The notes under the pieces: model-generated | Told to the model about the DNA's origin: nothing | The model's database searches: none | Seen by the model: the letters and a program-made list of their open reading frames with translations, nothing else | Shown here: positions 52,323-60,869 of the stretch, one piece after another | Layout: each line of letters starts with the position of its first letter | How positions within the stretch are numbered: position 1 is the stretch's first letter | Position numbers and translations under genes: made by a program | Origin: Pseudomonas fluorescens | Lineage (GTDB): Bacteria > Pseudomonadota > Gammaproteobacteria > Pseudomonadales > Pseudomonadaceae | Direction: 5' to 3' | Assembly (NCBI GenBank): GCA_902825215.1 | Contig: LR782234.1 | Location: 6,031,001 to 6,095,000 of the forward strand | Length of the DNA stretch: 64,000 nucleotides

Positions 52323-53042
52323 TCATTCGAAGGCAATGCCGCGCACCGCTTTCTTGATTTGCTCGAATCCTTCGTTGCTGATCGCCAACGGGGCGGATGA
52401 GCCCGATTCCGCCGAGCCGATCAGCACGTCCTTGCCCATCAGCAGGCAAAAAGCGATGCGGGTAATGTGCCGTCGTGATTTGTCGTGGAAACCGAAGATG
52501 AACCCCGAAGAATTCTCCCCTCCCCATTGTTCGAAGGTGTAGGTATTCGCACGACCCGCCAGAGAGTTGGGCACCCACCCCTGGTCGGTACGAGTCGCCG
52601 GACACCTGCGGTCGTTGTCGTCACGCAGGGCTTGCACCGCAAACGCCTCGTCTACCGGGGGTTTCCAGTCGGTGAGAAGCGAAAAATACTCTGAGTTTTC
52701 ACACATCAAACCAAACCACGGCTGGCTCAGGTCGCCGTGTTTCTCGAAGTGCCAATCGGCACCACTTGACGTCTGCGCTTGCCACAAGGTGGGGGCGCTG
52801 GACGGTTTGGGCAGTTGTTTGGCTGCGATAAATAATGAATAGAAATCGTCGAACTTCAGCCATTGGTTCTGTAGCAGCGGCATGGAGAACCGACACGAAC
52901 CCATGTCTACAACTGTCTCGGTCGGACCTTGCGCAACCGGCGACTGGCCGGGCTCGTTACCGACACCTGCGGCAGTCACATAATCCACCTGTAAAAATGC
53001 GACCAGACCAAAGATCAATTCGCGGAGGCATCGTAGTTTCAC
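52323..53042 (-). CDS. Exported protein of unknown function
   Basis: 239 residues from GTG 53042, whose GTGA overlaps the stop of the hydrolase/PEP-synthase fusion; AAGGA lies six bases upstream. A signal-like N-terminus (MKLRCLRELIFGLVAFLQV) leads to a mature protein with cysteines in GSCRF, LMCEN, RRCP and AFCLLMG. No domain recognised. The tight overlap suggests co-expression with the fusion protein. Its style is like the exported proteins further down the run. Confidence 0.7.
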   Translation of the reverse strand: MKLRCLRELIFGLVAFLQVDYVTAAGVGNEPGQSPVAQGPTETVVDMGSCRFSMPLLQNQWLKFDDFYSLFIAAKQLPKPSSAPTLWQAQTSSGADWHFEKHGDLSQPWFGLMCENSEYFSLLTDWKPPVDEAFAVQALRDDNDRRCPATRTDQGWVPNSLAGRANTYTFEQWGGENSSGFIFGFHDKSRRHITRIAFCLLMGKDVLIGSAESGSSAPLAISNEGFEQIKKAVRGIAFE

Positions 53043-55489
53043 TTCGCATCCTTCGAATTGATCAACTCCAACTCACCATCCCGATACAACACCTCACACC
53101 CCACCCACGCCGAATCCACCTGCGGCATCACCGCCGACGGTTTGCGCAACTCCCGCAACAACGTCGAGCCATGCGACAACCGCCCACCCATCCGCGCAAT
53201 CACCGCCCGCGCTGTTTGATAGTGCGCATGTCGCCCAGGATCGAGGGTGTCTTCGAGCAGGATGTCGGCGCCGAGGATGCCCTGCACCTGCCCGGGATAA
53301 ATCATGAACCCGGTCGCCTGCTCCGCACCTTCGCGACCGTCCTGCCAGAAGCTGCCATCGCGAGTGCGCACATCCGGATGCGGTGCGAACCAGTGCTCGC
53401 GATCCGCCAGCGGCATGGCGTGGTGCAGGCGGAAGAAGATGCGCATCAGGTTGTCGCGGTACCATTCGCGCACTTGCAGGTAGTAGCCGCGCAGGCCCGG
53501 CAGGCCGGTGGAATGGGCGAGGCGAATCAGAGCTGGCCATTGCGGGAATACCTGTAACGGCAACTCAGTCGCCCTAGGCCGAGGCGTAGCGGGATCGGTC
53601 TCCCACGGCAATCGATGCGGACTGTTTTCAAGATTGTCGTAAGCGGTCGGCGGGCGGCCCAGCCAATCACCACCACTGCTGGCCAGCGCCGTGGCGATGC
53701 AAAGATTGCCTTGCACCACAAACACGTAAAACCGGGTGAACCAGTCCGCGAGCTGTTGGCCATCGCCACCTTGGGCGACGAGTTCGGCCAGTTCCCGATC
53801 GAAGCGCTGCAAGCCGTTTTCAAGATTCAGCAAATGGCCGCGAGCCTTGCGTTGCATACGCAAAAACAGCGGCAACGAACGCAGCAGCTTCAGCGGTTGC
53901 CACGGCAGATGCGGCGTCGCGCCGCCGACTTCACCGGCGTAGTTATCAGCGCTGATGCCCCAGTCGGCCAGCCGGCCGAGAAACAGATCATTGTTGATAT
54001 AGGACGCGCCGCCGAACACTGCGGTGAACGGCTCGTTGTCCTGCAGCACCCGCGCATCCCAACGCGCCATGATCGCTGGGATACTCGCGGCAGCTCGGCG
54101 TTGGGCGTATTCCACTAGCACGCTCGGTTGCGGCGGCAGGATTTCAGCGATGTTGGCGGCAGTCAGGTGGCGGCGCCAACCGTAGTCGCTGATCGGTCGG
54201 TATTGCAGCAACCACAATTGCGCGCCATCCCAGGCCCATTCGACGTCGCCGGGCACGTAATGGAATACGCGCAACACGTCTTGCAGAAAGTGCCAGAGCA
54301 GGTCTTGGGTCAATCCATGGGACGGCGTGAACGTGCCGCTGCGCCAGGCATCGCCGAGCCGCGAAAGCGTTGCCCGCGAGGGGCTGACGTGACCATCGGC
54401 CAGCGATTCGAGATGACCTTCAACCCACTCAAGTTCTACCGAGAGATGGCGCACGAAAGCGATCCCGGAAACGACCGGCGTGATGAAGCGTTGCACCACC
54501 ACTTCCTCGACGCCTTCGGCCGTCAGTTCGGCGATGCGTTTCGGCACATTGGCGGTCGGCTCGCGCAGATAGGTTGTGCTCAAACCGGCATTCGCAGAAT
54601 CGGCCTGATCCTCGCCATAACTGGAGGAGCGCACCGCCCAGGTCACATCAGGTTGGGCGGCGAGAAATGCCGGCAGACGCGGATCGCTGCAATCGTTGAG
54701 CGTCAGCGCTGCCGGCACCGCTTGCCCCGCCAGTTCAGCCAGGCGCAAACGCCCGCCTTTGGTGTGCGCGACAAACCCGCGCTCGCCCGACTCCAGCCAC
54801 TGCGCGAACTGCGCGGGCGAGTCGATCCACGGGTAATGGCCCCAACCGGGTTTCAGGCTAATGGTCAGATCAGCGCGGGCGAGAATCGTCGACCACGCTG
54901 CCGCTTGCTCGATGCCGAGCACCGCGTCCTGATCACCCCAAATCAACTCGACCGGATCGGTGATCCACTCCAGCAGCGGCAGCGCGGTGTCGGCGCGAAT
55001 CAGATCCCAGTGCGGCACAAACGCACGGCAGCGCGCATAGCCGGCGCCCATGCGCTGGTACTGCGCGGGCGTCCAGGTCTGGTTGGAGAATTTGCGCGCG
55101 AACAGCGTGGGTTTGTTCGACAGCAGCCAGTGAATGGTCTTGCGGATCGGTAGTGGCGACATCAGCGCCGGCAACCGCCGCTGCCACAAAAACGCACCGA
55201 CCGGCGCCAACAAAACGCTGCGGGAAAAGTGCCCGGGTCGACGTTGCAACGCATGCAACACCAGCAAGGCATTAACCCCGACTGCCATGATCGCGCTGCC
55301 CTGCTGCGTCATCGCCAGCAAGGTCTGCGCGTAGTCCGCCAGATCCTCGCAGGGCGGCTGGGGATTGGCACCGAAGCCCGGCAACTCCAACGGCACCACT
55401 TCGTAGCGCTGGAAGTGCGGCAGCGCGTCGTCCCACCAATCGGCAGCGCTGCCGTTGCCGGCTAGCACATACATCAACGGCTTGCTCAT
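53039..55489 (-). CDS. Alpha/beta-hydrolase-like domain fused to PEP synthase-like phosphotransferase
   Basis: 816 residues. Residues 1-235 have the alpha/beta-hydrolase fold (VLAGNGSAADWWDDAL, LELPGFGAN). The acid Asp188 (GDQDAV) and His218 (WGHYPW) are present, but the nucleophile elbow reads VGVNALL, with Asn73 where Ser is expected. Residues about 250-435 are the ATP-grasp PPDK/PEP-synthase N-domain (WAVRSSSYGEDQADSANAG, VSGIAF, DVEWAWDGAQLWLLQYRPI). The C-terminus (about 735-810) is the swivelling phosphohistidine domain: GGRLSHGSTLLRELRKPSAV with His773. The middle (440-730) is unassigned. Relatives such as rifampin phosphotransferase move ATP phosphate to a small molecule. It follows the SDR gene by 9 bp. 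Substrate unknown. Confidence 0.82.
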   Translation of the reverse strand: MSKPLMYVLAGNGSAADWWDDALPHFQRYEVVPLELPGFGANPQPPCEDLADYAQTLLAMTQQGSAIMAVGVNALLVLHALQRRPGHFSRSVLLAPVGAFLWQRRLPALMSPLPIRKTIHWLLSNKPTLFARKFSNQTWTPAQYQRMGAGYARCRAFVPHWDLIRADTALPLLEWITDPVELIWGDQDAVLGIEQAAAWSTILARADLTISLKPGWGHYPWIDSPAQFAQWLESGERGFVAHTKGGRLRLAELAGQAVPAALTLNDCSDPRLPAFLAAQPDVTWAVRSSSYGEDQADSANAGLSTTYLREPTANVPKRIAELTAEGVEEVVVQRFITPVVSGIAFVRHLSVELEWVEGHLESLADGHVSPSRATLSRLGDAWRSGTFTPSHGLTQDLLWHFLQDVLRVFHYVPGDVEWAWDGAQLWLLQYRPISDYGWRRHLTAANIAEILPPQPSVLVEYAQRRAAASIPAIMARWDARVLQDNEPFTAVFGGASYINNDLFLGRLADWGISADNYAGEVGGATPHLPWQPLKLLRSLPLFLRMQRKARGHLLNLENGLQRFDRELAELVAQGGDGQQLADWFTRFYVFVVQGNLCIATALASSGGDWLGRPPTAYDNLENSPHRLPWETDPATPRPRATELPLQVFPQWPALIRLAHSTGLPGLRGYYLQVREWYRDNLMRIFFRLHHAMPLADREHWFAPHPDVRTRDGSFWQDGREGAEQATGFMIYPGQVQGILGADILLEDTLDPGRHAHYQTARAVIARMGGRLSHGSTLLRELRKPSAVMPQVDSAWVGCEVLYRDGELELINSKDAK

Positions 55490-55498
55490 GAGCGATCC

Positions 55499-56893
55499 TC
55501 AGGTCAGATCGCGCAGAGCGGCGTCGAGGGTTGGAAAGCGGAATGTGTAGCCGGCCTCGGTCAAACGCTGCGGCACCACGCGCTGACCGTCGAAGAACAA
55601 CTCCGCCATCTCCCCGGCCAATGCACGTACTGGCGCGGCGGGAATGTTGGACCACACCGGGCGCTTGAGGACCTTGCCGGCCTGCTCGGCGAACGCTGCC
55701 TGACTGACCGTTTCCGGCGCGACCATGTTGTAGGTGCCACGCAGAGTGTCGTCGTTGAAAGCCCGCGCGATCACCTGAAGCACATCGTCGCGATGCACCC
55801 AGCTCATGATTTGCCGACCATCGCCCATGCGCCCGCCGAAGCCCAGGCGGAACGGCAGTAGCAACGGCGTCAACGCACCGCCGGGGCCGAAGACCACGCC
55901 GAGGCGCAGCACCACCTGACGCACGCCGAATTCTGTGGCTGGTTGCGCGGCGGCTTCCCAACGCGCGCAGAGTTCGGCCATGAAGCCATCGCCCTTGCTG
56001 GCGTGTTCGTCGAGGTTTTCATTGGCGTCGCGTACGCCGTAGTAGCCGATGGCCGAGGCTTGAATCCACAGCGTTGGTTTGTGCTTGGTGTTTTTCAGCC
56101 AGGTTATCAGTGCTTCGGTGGTGCCAACTCGGCTGGCGAGCAGTTGCGCCTGACGCTTGGCAGTCCAGCGTGGCCCGGCGACGGGGGCGCCGGCGAGATT
56201 GATCAGTACGTCGAAGGCTTCGTCGTGGCTGAGTTCGCTGAACGAATGCACACAGCGGACGCGGCCGTTGAATAGATTGGCCGCGCTCAACGGATCGCGC
56301 GTTAGAACGCTGACCGAGTGGCCCGCGTCGAGTAATTGATTGACCAAGGCTTCACCGATGAACCCGGTGCCGCCGGTGATCAGCACGCGCTTGAAAGCGC
56401 CACCGGCAAACGGGTTGGACTGACTCGGCATCTTTTCTGGTGGGGACTTTCGGCGGTCATTGCGATACAGCCAAACCAGCGGTGGCAACAACACCAACAA
56501 TGCAAAACCGTCGAGCCACACGTGCGACCAGACCTGCTGTTGCGCCGAGAGCCACATATCCTGCGGCGCCCATAACAGGATGCCGGCGATCAACCAGCCC
56601 CACACCATCGGTTCTTTCGAGCGATTGCCGATGTGCACCAGCGCGAGCATATACAGCGCATAACTTTGCAGCGTCGCGCCGAAGAGTGCGAGCCACCATA
56701 CCTGTTGTTCGTGGCCGGCGACGGGTACTGCGTCGTCGCCCCAGAATGCCAGTTCGAGAACTTGCAGATAGCCGTCGAGTAATCCGGAATGCCCGGCCCA
56801 GGTCAGGGTGAGACCGGCGAGTATGTGCACGATCGCAGCGGCGTATAACCAGAGCACTAGCGCTGGGCGAAGCGAGGTCGAGGGGGCTGGCAT
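55499..56893 (-). CDS. TIGR01777-type SDR epimerase with N-terminal membrane domain
   Basis: 464 residues. About four membrane helices fill residues 10-145 (LVLWLYAAAIVHILAGLTLTW, then LALFGATLQSYALYMLALVHI), a DoxX-like/DUF-type module. After a linker comes a TIGR01777 SDR domain (about 165-464): RVLITGGTGFIGEALVNQL, NLAGAPVAGPRWTAKRQ, SAIGYYG, LRLGVVFGPGGALTPLL and MSWVHRDDV. ATG 56893 has AGGA six bases upstream; the ATG at 56911 sits directly on its own ribosome-binding site. It is the first gene of a two- or three-gene unit with the fusion protein. Its substrate is unknown. Confidence 0.85.
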   Translation of the reverse strand: MPAPSTSLRPALVLWLYAAAIVHILAGLTLTWAGHSGLLDGYLQVLELAFWGDDAVPVAGHEQQVWWLALFGATLQSYALYMLALVHIGNRSKEPMVWGWLIAGILLWAPQDMWLSAQQQVWSHVWLDGFALLVLLPPLVWLYRNDRRKSPPEKMPSQSNPFAGGAFKRVLITGGTGFIGEALVNQLLDAGHSVSVLTRDPLSAANLFNGRVRCVHSFSELSHDEAFDVLINLAGAPVAGPRWTAKRQAQLLASRVGTTEALITWLKNTKHKPTLWIQASAIGYYGVRDANENLDEHASKGDGFMAELCARWEAAAQPATEFGVRQVVLRLGVVFGPGGALTPLLLPFRLGFGGRMGDGRQIMSWVHRDDVLQVIARAFNDDTLRGTYNMVAPETVSQAAFAEQAGKVLKRPVWSNIPAAPVRALAGEMAELFFDGQRVVPQRLTEAGYTFRFPTLDAALRDLT

Positions 56894-56960
56894 TCCGTGT
56901 CCTGAGCGCATTCCTTGGGGGTTGGGAGTTTAAAGGAAATGCGTGAGGTTTCGGGAGTTG

Positions 56961-58328
56961 TCAGTAGCAGTAGCTGGGTTTGATTGGTGTGGTGGAGTTT
57001 TTCTTCAAGTGTTCCAAACCAAAACTCGCGCCTTCACTACCCTTCGCGAGGGCCATTTGGTAACAGGCCATGGCTCGGGATGGATCTTTGGTACCCCATT
57101 CGCCGCTCGCGAAGGTAGATGCCAACTTGCTGATCGCGTTGGCATTGCCCATTTTCACGGCGCCCATCAGTGCTTGCTCTGCAAGCGCAGGATTTTTGCA
57201 GGGGCCGTCTGATGTTAGTTCGTTGCCATCGCAGTAAAACTCGGAAAGTCCCATCGCACCGTTCGGCAACGCAGTGGCCGCTGCTTTGAATAGTGACTCC
57301 AAAGTATCCGTCGGCACCTGCGGCGCCATGCCCGAGAGGCTCAAAACAGCTGCTTTATAACTGGCGAGTGGGTCCCCGGAGTGCGCTGCACATAACAAGT
57401 TTTCTAGCGTGGCCTCAAACAACTCAACGGTGCGAGGCTGGTCCTCCGGTGCACCCAATGCTTCGAACGCCTCGGCACGCTGGAAACAGTAACTCTCTTC
57501 CTTGCTCATCGTCGGCGTACTGGCCGCGACCAGGTCTTTCTCGTGAATAGACCAGTCTTCAACGCCTTCAAGCACCCAGCACGCCTGACGGGAAAAATTG
57601 AAGGCTTTGACATTGCTCCAGCCGGCGCGTCGATCCACAACAGTGGAGTGGCTGTCGTCGTATTCCCAAATCACAACACCCGGGGTTTTACGAGACTCGA
57701 TAGGCGCCATCATCGGATAAACCAACCCAGCCCCCTTCTCGCCCGTGGTCACCGATTCGAAACGACCCGGCTCGGACTTTGGCTTTAACACCAACGATTT
57801 GACGGTAAGCGCAGTGAGCCGGCGCTGTGCTCCTATATCGGCAGAAAATACTGCCAGGAACGGTAAGAAATCCTCGGATGGGCAAGCGTCGCTGGCATTG
57901 CCTTTATCGGATAGATGCGCGGACTGTTCCGGCGCAATCTTGTCCAGATACGCCGAACGCTCACGACTCATGCTGGCGATGCACGAGTTGACGGCGAACA
58001 CATGCGCCGGCATCCCCGCCTCGATCTCGAACGCCTCCAACGGACAGTTCGCATCGCGCAACTTCAACCACGCACGTTGCGACTCTTTGACCTTCGCGGC
58101 GTACTCCGCGCCCAATGCCGGATCTGCTCGATAGTCAGATTCAAGCCGCGTCATCAACTGCTTGTAGCTGACATTCAACTGCGCATCGGCAGCCTTCTTC
58201 GCCGCCTCCGAGCAGGGCACCATTTCCAGGCTTGAGGTGACATGGCTGCAGTCATCCTGCGCACAGGCAGCTGAAGCCGGGAGCAATACGGCCAGCAGGG
58301 TTAAAACAAAACGGTTCACTGTGTTCAT
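56961..58328 (-). CDS. LprI/DUF1311 domain protein with Sel1-like repeats
   Basis: 455 residues with a signal peptide (MNTVNRFVLTLLAVLLPASAACA). Residues about 25-135 repeat the LprI domain of the 50774 protein almost segment by segment: AQLNVSYKQLM, SQRAWLKLRDANCPLEAFEIE, NSCIASMSRERSAYLDKI. A middle domain (about 155-300) is unassigned. The C-terminus (about 310-440) has Sel1/TPR-like helical repeats (LLCAAHSGDPLASYKAAVLSLSGM, ALPNGAMGLSEFYCDGNELTSDG, MGNANAISKLASTFASGEWGTKD). ATG 58328 is 11 bp after the preceding stop. I infer a periplasmic inhibitor of peptidoglycan hydrolases. Confidence 0.82.
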   Translation of the reverse strand: MNTVNRFVLTLLAVLLPASAACAQDDCSHVTSSLEMVPCSEAAKKAADAQLNVSYKQLMTRLESDYRADPALGAEYAAKVKESQRAWLKLRDANCPLEAFEIEAGMPAHVFAVNSCIASMSRERSAYLDKIAPEQSAHLSDKGNASDACPSEDFLPFLAVFSADIGAQRRLTALTVKSLVLKPKSEPGRFESVTTGEKGAGLVYPMMAPIESRKTPGVVIWEYDDSHSTVVDRRAGWSNVKAFNFSRQACWVLEGVEDWSIHEKDLVAASTPTMSKEESYCFQRAEAFEALGAPEDQPRTVELFEATLENLLCAAHSGDPLASYKAAVLSLSGMAPQVPTDTLESLFKAAATALPNGAMGLSEFYCDGNELTSDGPCKNPALAEQALMGAVKMGNANAISKLASTFASGEWGTKDPSRAMACYQMALAKGSEGASFGLEHLKKNSTTPIKPSYCY

Positions 58329-58339
58329 CCTAGAGTCAT

Positions 58340-58801
58340 TCAGGTTTTGCGTTTGGTGAATCGGGTGATGCATTGCTTGGGGATGTTCATTTCCCAGTAG
58401 GTGCTGAGCAACGCTTTACGCTTTTTGTCGACGCGCAGGTTAACGAAGCCATCGCCGCAGTCCGGCTGCAACTCTTCGAAGGTGCCGGTTTTGGCTTGGT
58501 AAACGAATACCCGGTAGTAGTCGTACGTGCCCATGCCGTCATCCAGCTGCCAGATCGCGAAATCCTGGGCGCCGTCGAAATTGAAATCGTCGAACTGCAT
58601 GTGGAGTTCGTTTTCGGCTTCAAAATCGATGGTTCGCGACTCGCTGTGCGTTTCGCTTTTAACCGCGATGTTCAGCTTGGAGCCTTCGAGAGCCAGCGTA
58701 GCGTTGACGCCGTTGGTGGGACTGAATGTGGTGGTTTCGGCTAACACCGGGAAGGTCCACATCAGAGCGAGCAGTGATACCGCTAGAGTTTTGACTGGCA
58801 T
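58340..58801 (-). CDS. XAC2610-like exported protein
   Basis: 153 residues with a signal peptide (MPVKTLAVSLLALMWTFPVLA). The core motif DDFNFDGAQDFAIWQLDDG, then YDYYRVFVYQAKTGTFEEL and CGDGFVNLRVDKKRKALLSTYWE, is the pattern of XAC2610-related proteins, small periplasmic proteins often found with lysozyme inhibitors or T6SS genes. ATG 58801 has AGGA upstream. It sits 11 bp before the LprI-Sel1 gene, so the two probably form one transcript. Confidence 0.75.
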   Translation of the reverse strand: MPVKTLAVSLLALMWTFPVLAETTTFSPTNGVNATLALEGSKLNIAVKSETHSESRTIDFEAENELHMQFDDFNFDGAQDFAIWQLDDGMGTYDYYRVFVYQAKTGTFEELQPDCGDGFVNLRVDKKRKALLSTYWEMNIPKQCITRFTKRKT

Positions 58802-58945
58802 GTACGGTCCTACTTCCACTTACGTTCGGTTTAACTGTTTTTTCATTTCCGGTTTTTTAAGCAAAAAACTGTAGTGGAAAATTACGGCAGACCACTTTCT
58901 CGTCCGTTACTGAGGAGTGGTCCTCCCAATATTATTCTTGAGCGC

Positions 58946-59557
58946 TTAAAGGTTTTCTTTCAGCTCTGTGCAGTCACTCGCAACGGCGAGGATTTTATGC
59001 GTACCATCATTAAGGACACACACAGGTTTTTCAAAGCTACCTCGCATTTTCTGACAAACAGCGTCACCTGCTTTCTTATAAACACACTGTTCGCCGGAAA
59101 TGATTAACTCCTTCCCTGGCATCAAAGTAATAACTTTAGAACCATCAATACGGTAGATATTCTCGTAGATTGAATCACCAGCCTGCTGAATATCTTGATA
59201 ATTTCCATCTTTTAGTTCTGAAGCACCAGCAGGAATATCTCCGATATAGTGGGCTTCTCCGCCATTAGCTGGAGCAGCAAAAATCATTATTTGAGCATTT
59301 AAGCCCATATCGTCACTCGTCGGATAAGAAAATATGATCGATTCATTTTCCGCTCCTTGCGCTTGTCTAACGACATAATCTGACCGACATCCGCGATCAG
59401 TATTGTTAACAAAAAATACTTCCTCTTCAAAAGAAAGAGTCAACCTAGCCGAATCAGAACTCTGACCACGTTCTTTGCATATTAGGCTATGCTCAGCTGA
59501 GCCAGAATAAGCGGCGCCACTATAAACAAACAAAAGCAATATAATTAATCGAATCAT
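58946..59557 (-). CDS. Exported protein, candidate immunity protein
   Basis: 203 residues from ATG 59557 (GAGG nine bases upstream) with signal MIRLIILLLFVYSGAAYSG. The mature part has cysteines at LICKERG, DRGCRSD, EQCVYKK, AVCQKM, PVCVLN and SDCTEL, so three disulfides are possible. No known domain. Reading further back to 59626 would run through a terminator hairpin and is rejected. The DNA is AT-rich like the effector gene. Its role as an effector-neutralising periplasmic protein is inferred from position and export. Confidence 0.72.
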   Translation of the reverse strand: MIRLIILLLFVYSGAAYSGSAEHSLICKERGQSSDSARLTLSFEEEVFFVNNTDRGCRSDYVVRQAQGAENESIIFSYPTSDDMGLNAQIMIFAAPANGGEAHYIGDIPAGASELKDGNYQDIQQAGDSIYENIYRIDGSKVITLMPGKELIISGEQCVYKKAGDAVCQKMRGSFEKPVCVLNDGTHKILAVASDCTELKENL

Positions 59558-59576
59558 TCGGCTGACCTCAGAAACG

Positions 59577-59624
59577 AAAAAAAGGGGACAGACCACGTTT
59601 TTCGGAAAATCGTGGTCTGTTCCC
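59577..59624 (-). terminator. Palindromic terminator, GGGACAGACCACG type
   Basis: GGGGACAGACCACG (59584-59597) and CGTGGTCTGTTCCC (59611-59624) pair with one wobble. On the minus strand a run of T follows. It ends the gene at 59692. The same arm sequence recurs at 60305. Confidence 0.8.
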
Positions 59625-59691
59625 ATTTCCGTGGGACGGATTCAGCTAAAAGTGAACCGCCCCGTTTTCTCTATTGGCGCGCACACAACTT

Positions 59692-60279
59692 TTAATGTTT
59701 TTTGTCCTGCAAGCTAAAGTAATTTTTAATGCTCGCCGCATCTTTATAAGCACAGACCACTTTATTTCCCGTAACCAGATCTGCTCCCTCCATACAATTA
59801 TCTAGAGATGGGTCAGGCAAATCGCCACTAAAATGAAGCAAGGATACACGTCCACCATCTCTCCTTATTGGGAGCTCCATTACCGAATAAGCAAAACCGT
59901 CAAATGCCGAGTTCGACAATTTTCTTTTTGTCAACACAAACATAGATTTTCCGGCTCTCGCAGGGGACTTCCACTCGTAGAAAAATACAGAAGCGATCTG
60001 ATCCCCCTCAACCTTCCAAACATAGTTTAGAGAGGGTTTACCGGAGCTCAATGATGAGTAATATATCTCAGCATCGGCAACATGCTCTTCTTTAGCTATC
60101 GCCTTCAGACTATTTTTCAAAAAAAATACAGCGATCTTTTCTTCGCCCAAAGAGGCTACCACCGTAGGATGGAATTCACCTATTGTGGGTGCGGCATCCG
60201 CAAATACATTAGACGCTACGAAACCAAAAACTACAAACAGAATAAAATGGCGCTTGAATAGTGTGAGATATTTTTTCAA
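59692..60279 (-). CDS. Exported protein, candidate immunity protein
   Basis: 195 residues from TTG 60279, with AAGGA upstream. The signal is MKKYLTLFKRHFILFVVFGFVASNVFA. The mature part contains VADAEIYYSSLSSGKPSLNYVWKVEGDQIASVFFYEWKS and two C-terminal cysteines (DNCMEG, VVCAYK). No recognised family. It is AT-rich and has its own terminators on both sides. Position behind the effector and its immunity gene suggests an additional immunity or orphan immunity gene; not proven. Confidence 0.7.
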   Translation of the reverse strand: MKKYLTLFKRHFILFVVFGFVASNVFADAAPTIGEFHPTVVASLGEEKIAVFFLKNSLKAIAKEEHVADAEIYYSSLSSGKPSLNYVWKVEGDQIASVFFYEWKSPARAGKSMFVLTKRKLSNSAFDGFAYSVMELPIRRDGGRVSLLHFSGDLPDPSLDNCMEGADLVTGNKVVCAYKDAASIKNYFSLQDKKH

Positions 60280-60296
60280 CTTTATATATCCTTCTG

Positions 60297-60352
60297 AAAA
60301 AAATGGAACAGACCACGTTTTCGGGTAATTACTAAAATCGTGGTCTTTCCCC
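60297..60352 (-). terminator. Palindromic terminator, GGGACAGACCACG type
   Basis: GGAACAGACCACG (60305-60317) and CGTGGTCTTTCCCC (60339-60352). On the minus strand a T tract follows. It lies just after the immunity gene 60363 and is a sister of the element at 59577. Confidence 0.78.
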
Positions 60353-60362
60353 GTTTCACCTC

Positions 60363-60869
60363 CTATTCTGATAAAACATTGCTATAAGTCGTAGTTGCTC
60401 GTTTCAAAAGACCCAACAAATTTTCTCTCAGTTCCTTTATGTCTTTTTCCTCACCACATGCATCTACGAAAAAAATATGCTCACGCCCCGCCTCAAAAGA
60501 AGTTGTAAAACAAACGGCATCCAAAAAATAGACACCTTCTACTCCTGACCAATTACTTCCAGAGTAGCTACGGGCTTCCGCAAAGGGCTGAGAGCCTACC
60601 GCAACTTTCAGACCATCCTTTTCCTTTACGTAATCACTGGAAATTGCATCCGCCAAGCTCATACCTTTGCAACTTAATTTTACATTCTCCTCTCTGCCGT
60701 CCTTATATTCGTACTTCAGAAAAGACACACCTTCGTCCGTTTTAAAAGAAGAAAACCGACCAGCGGCGGCTGCGCTGATAATGCAACCATTACTTTCCAC
60801 CTCAAATTTCTCGCCTGCATGTGCGAGCGAAACTAACGAAAGCAAATAACAAGCTAAAACTTTAATCAC
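60363..60869 (-). CDS. Probable cognate immunity protein of the vgrG-linked effector
   Basis: 168 residues from GTG 60869; GTGA overlaps the effector stop codon by 4 bp, the tight coupling typical of effector-immunity pairs. The signal peptide MIKVLACYLLSLVSLAHA sends it to the periplasm, where a peptidoglycan-degrading effector would act. The mature part has cysteines at GCIIS, SCKGMS, AVCFTT and DACGEE. No family recognised. The role is inferred from location, export and coupling, not from sequence similarity. Confidence 0.75.
   Translation of the reverse strand: MIKVLACYLLSLVSLAHAGEKFEVESNGCIISAAAAGRFSSFKTDEGVSFLKYEYKDGREENVKLSCKGMSLADAISSDYVKEKDGLKVAVGSQPFAEARSYSGSNWSGVEGVYFLDAVCFTTSFEAGREHIFFVDACGEEKDIKELRENLLGLLKRATTTYSNVLSE

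Noticed and set aside
58874..59107. Small + strand frame in the AT-rich region
   Set aside because: Opposite the 3' end of the exported protein gene at 58946, no ribosome-binding site, no motif.
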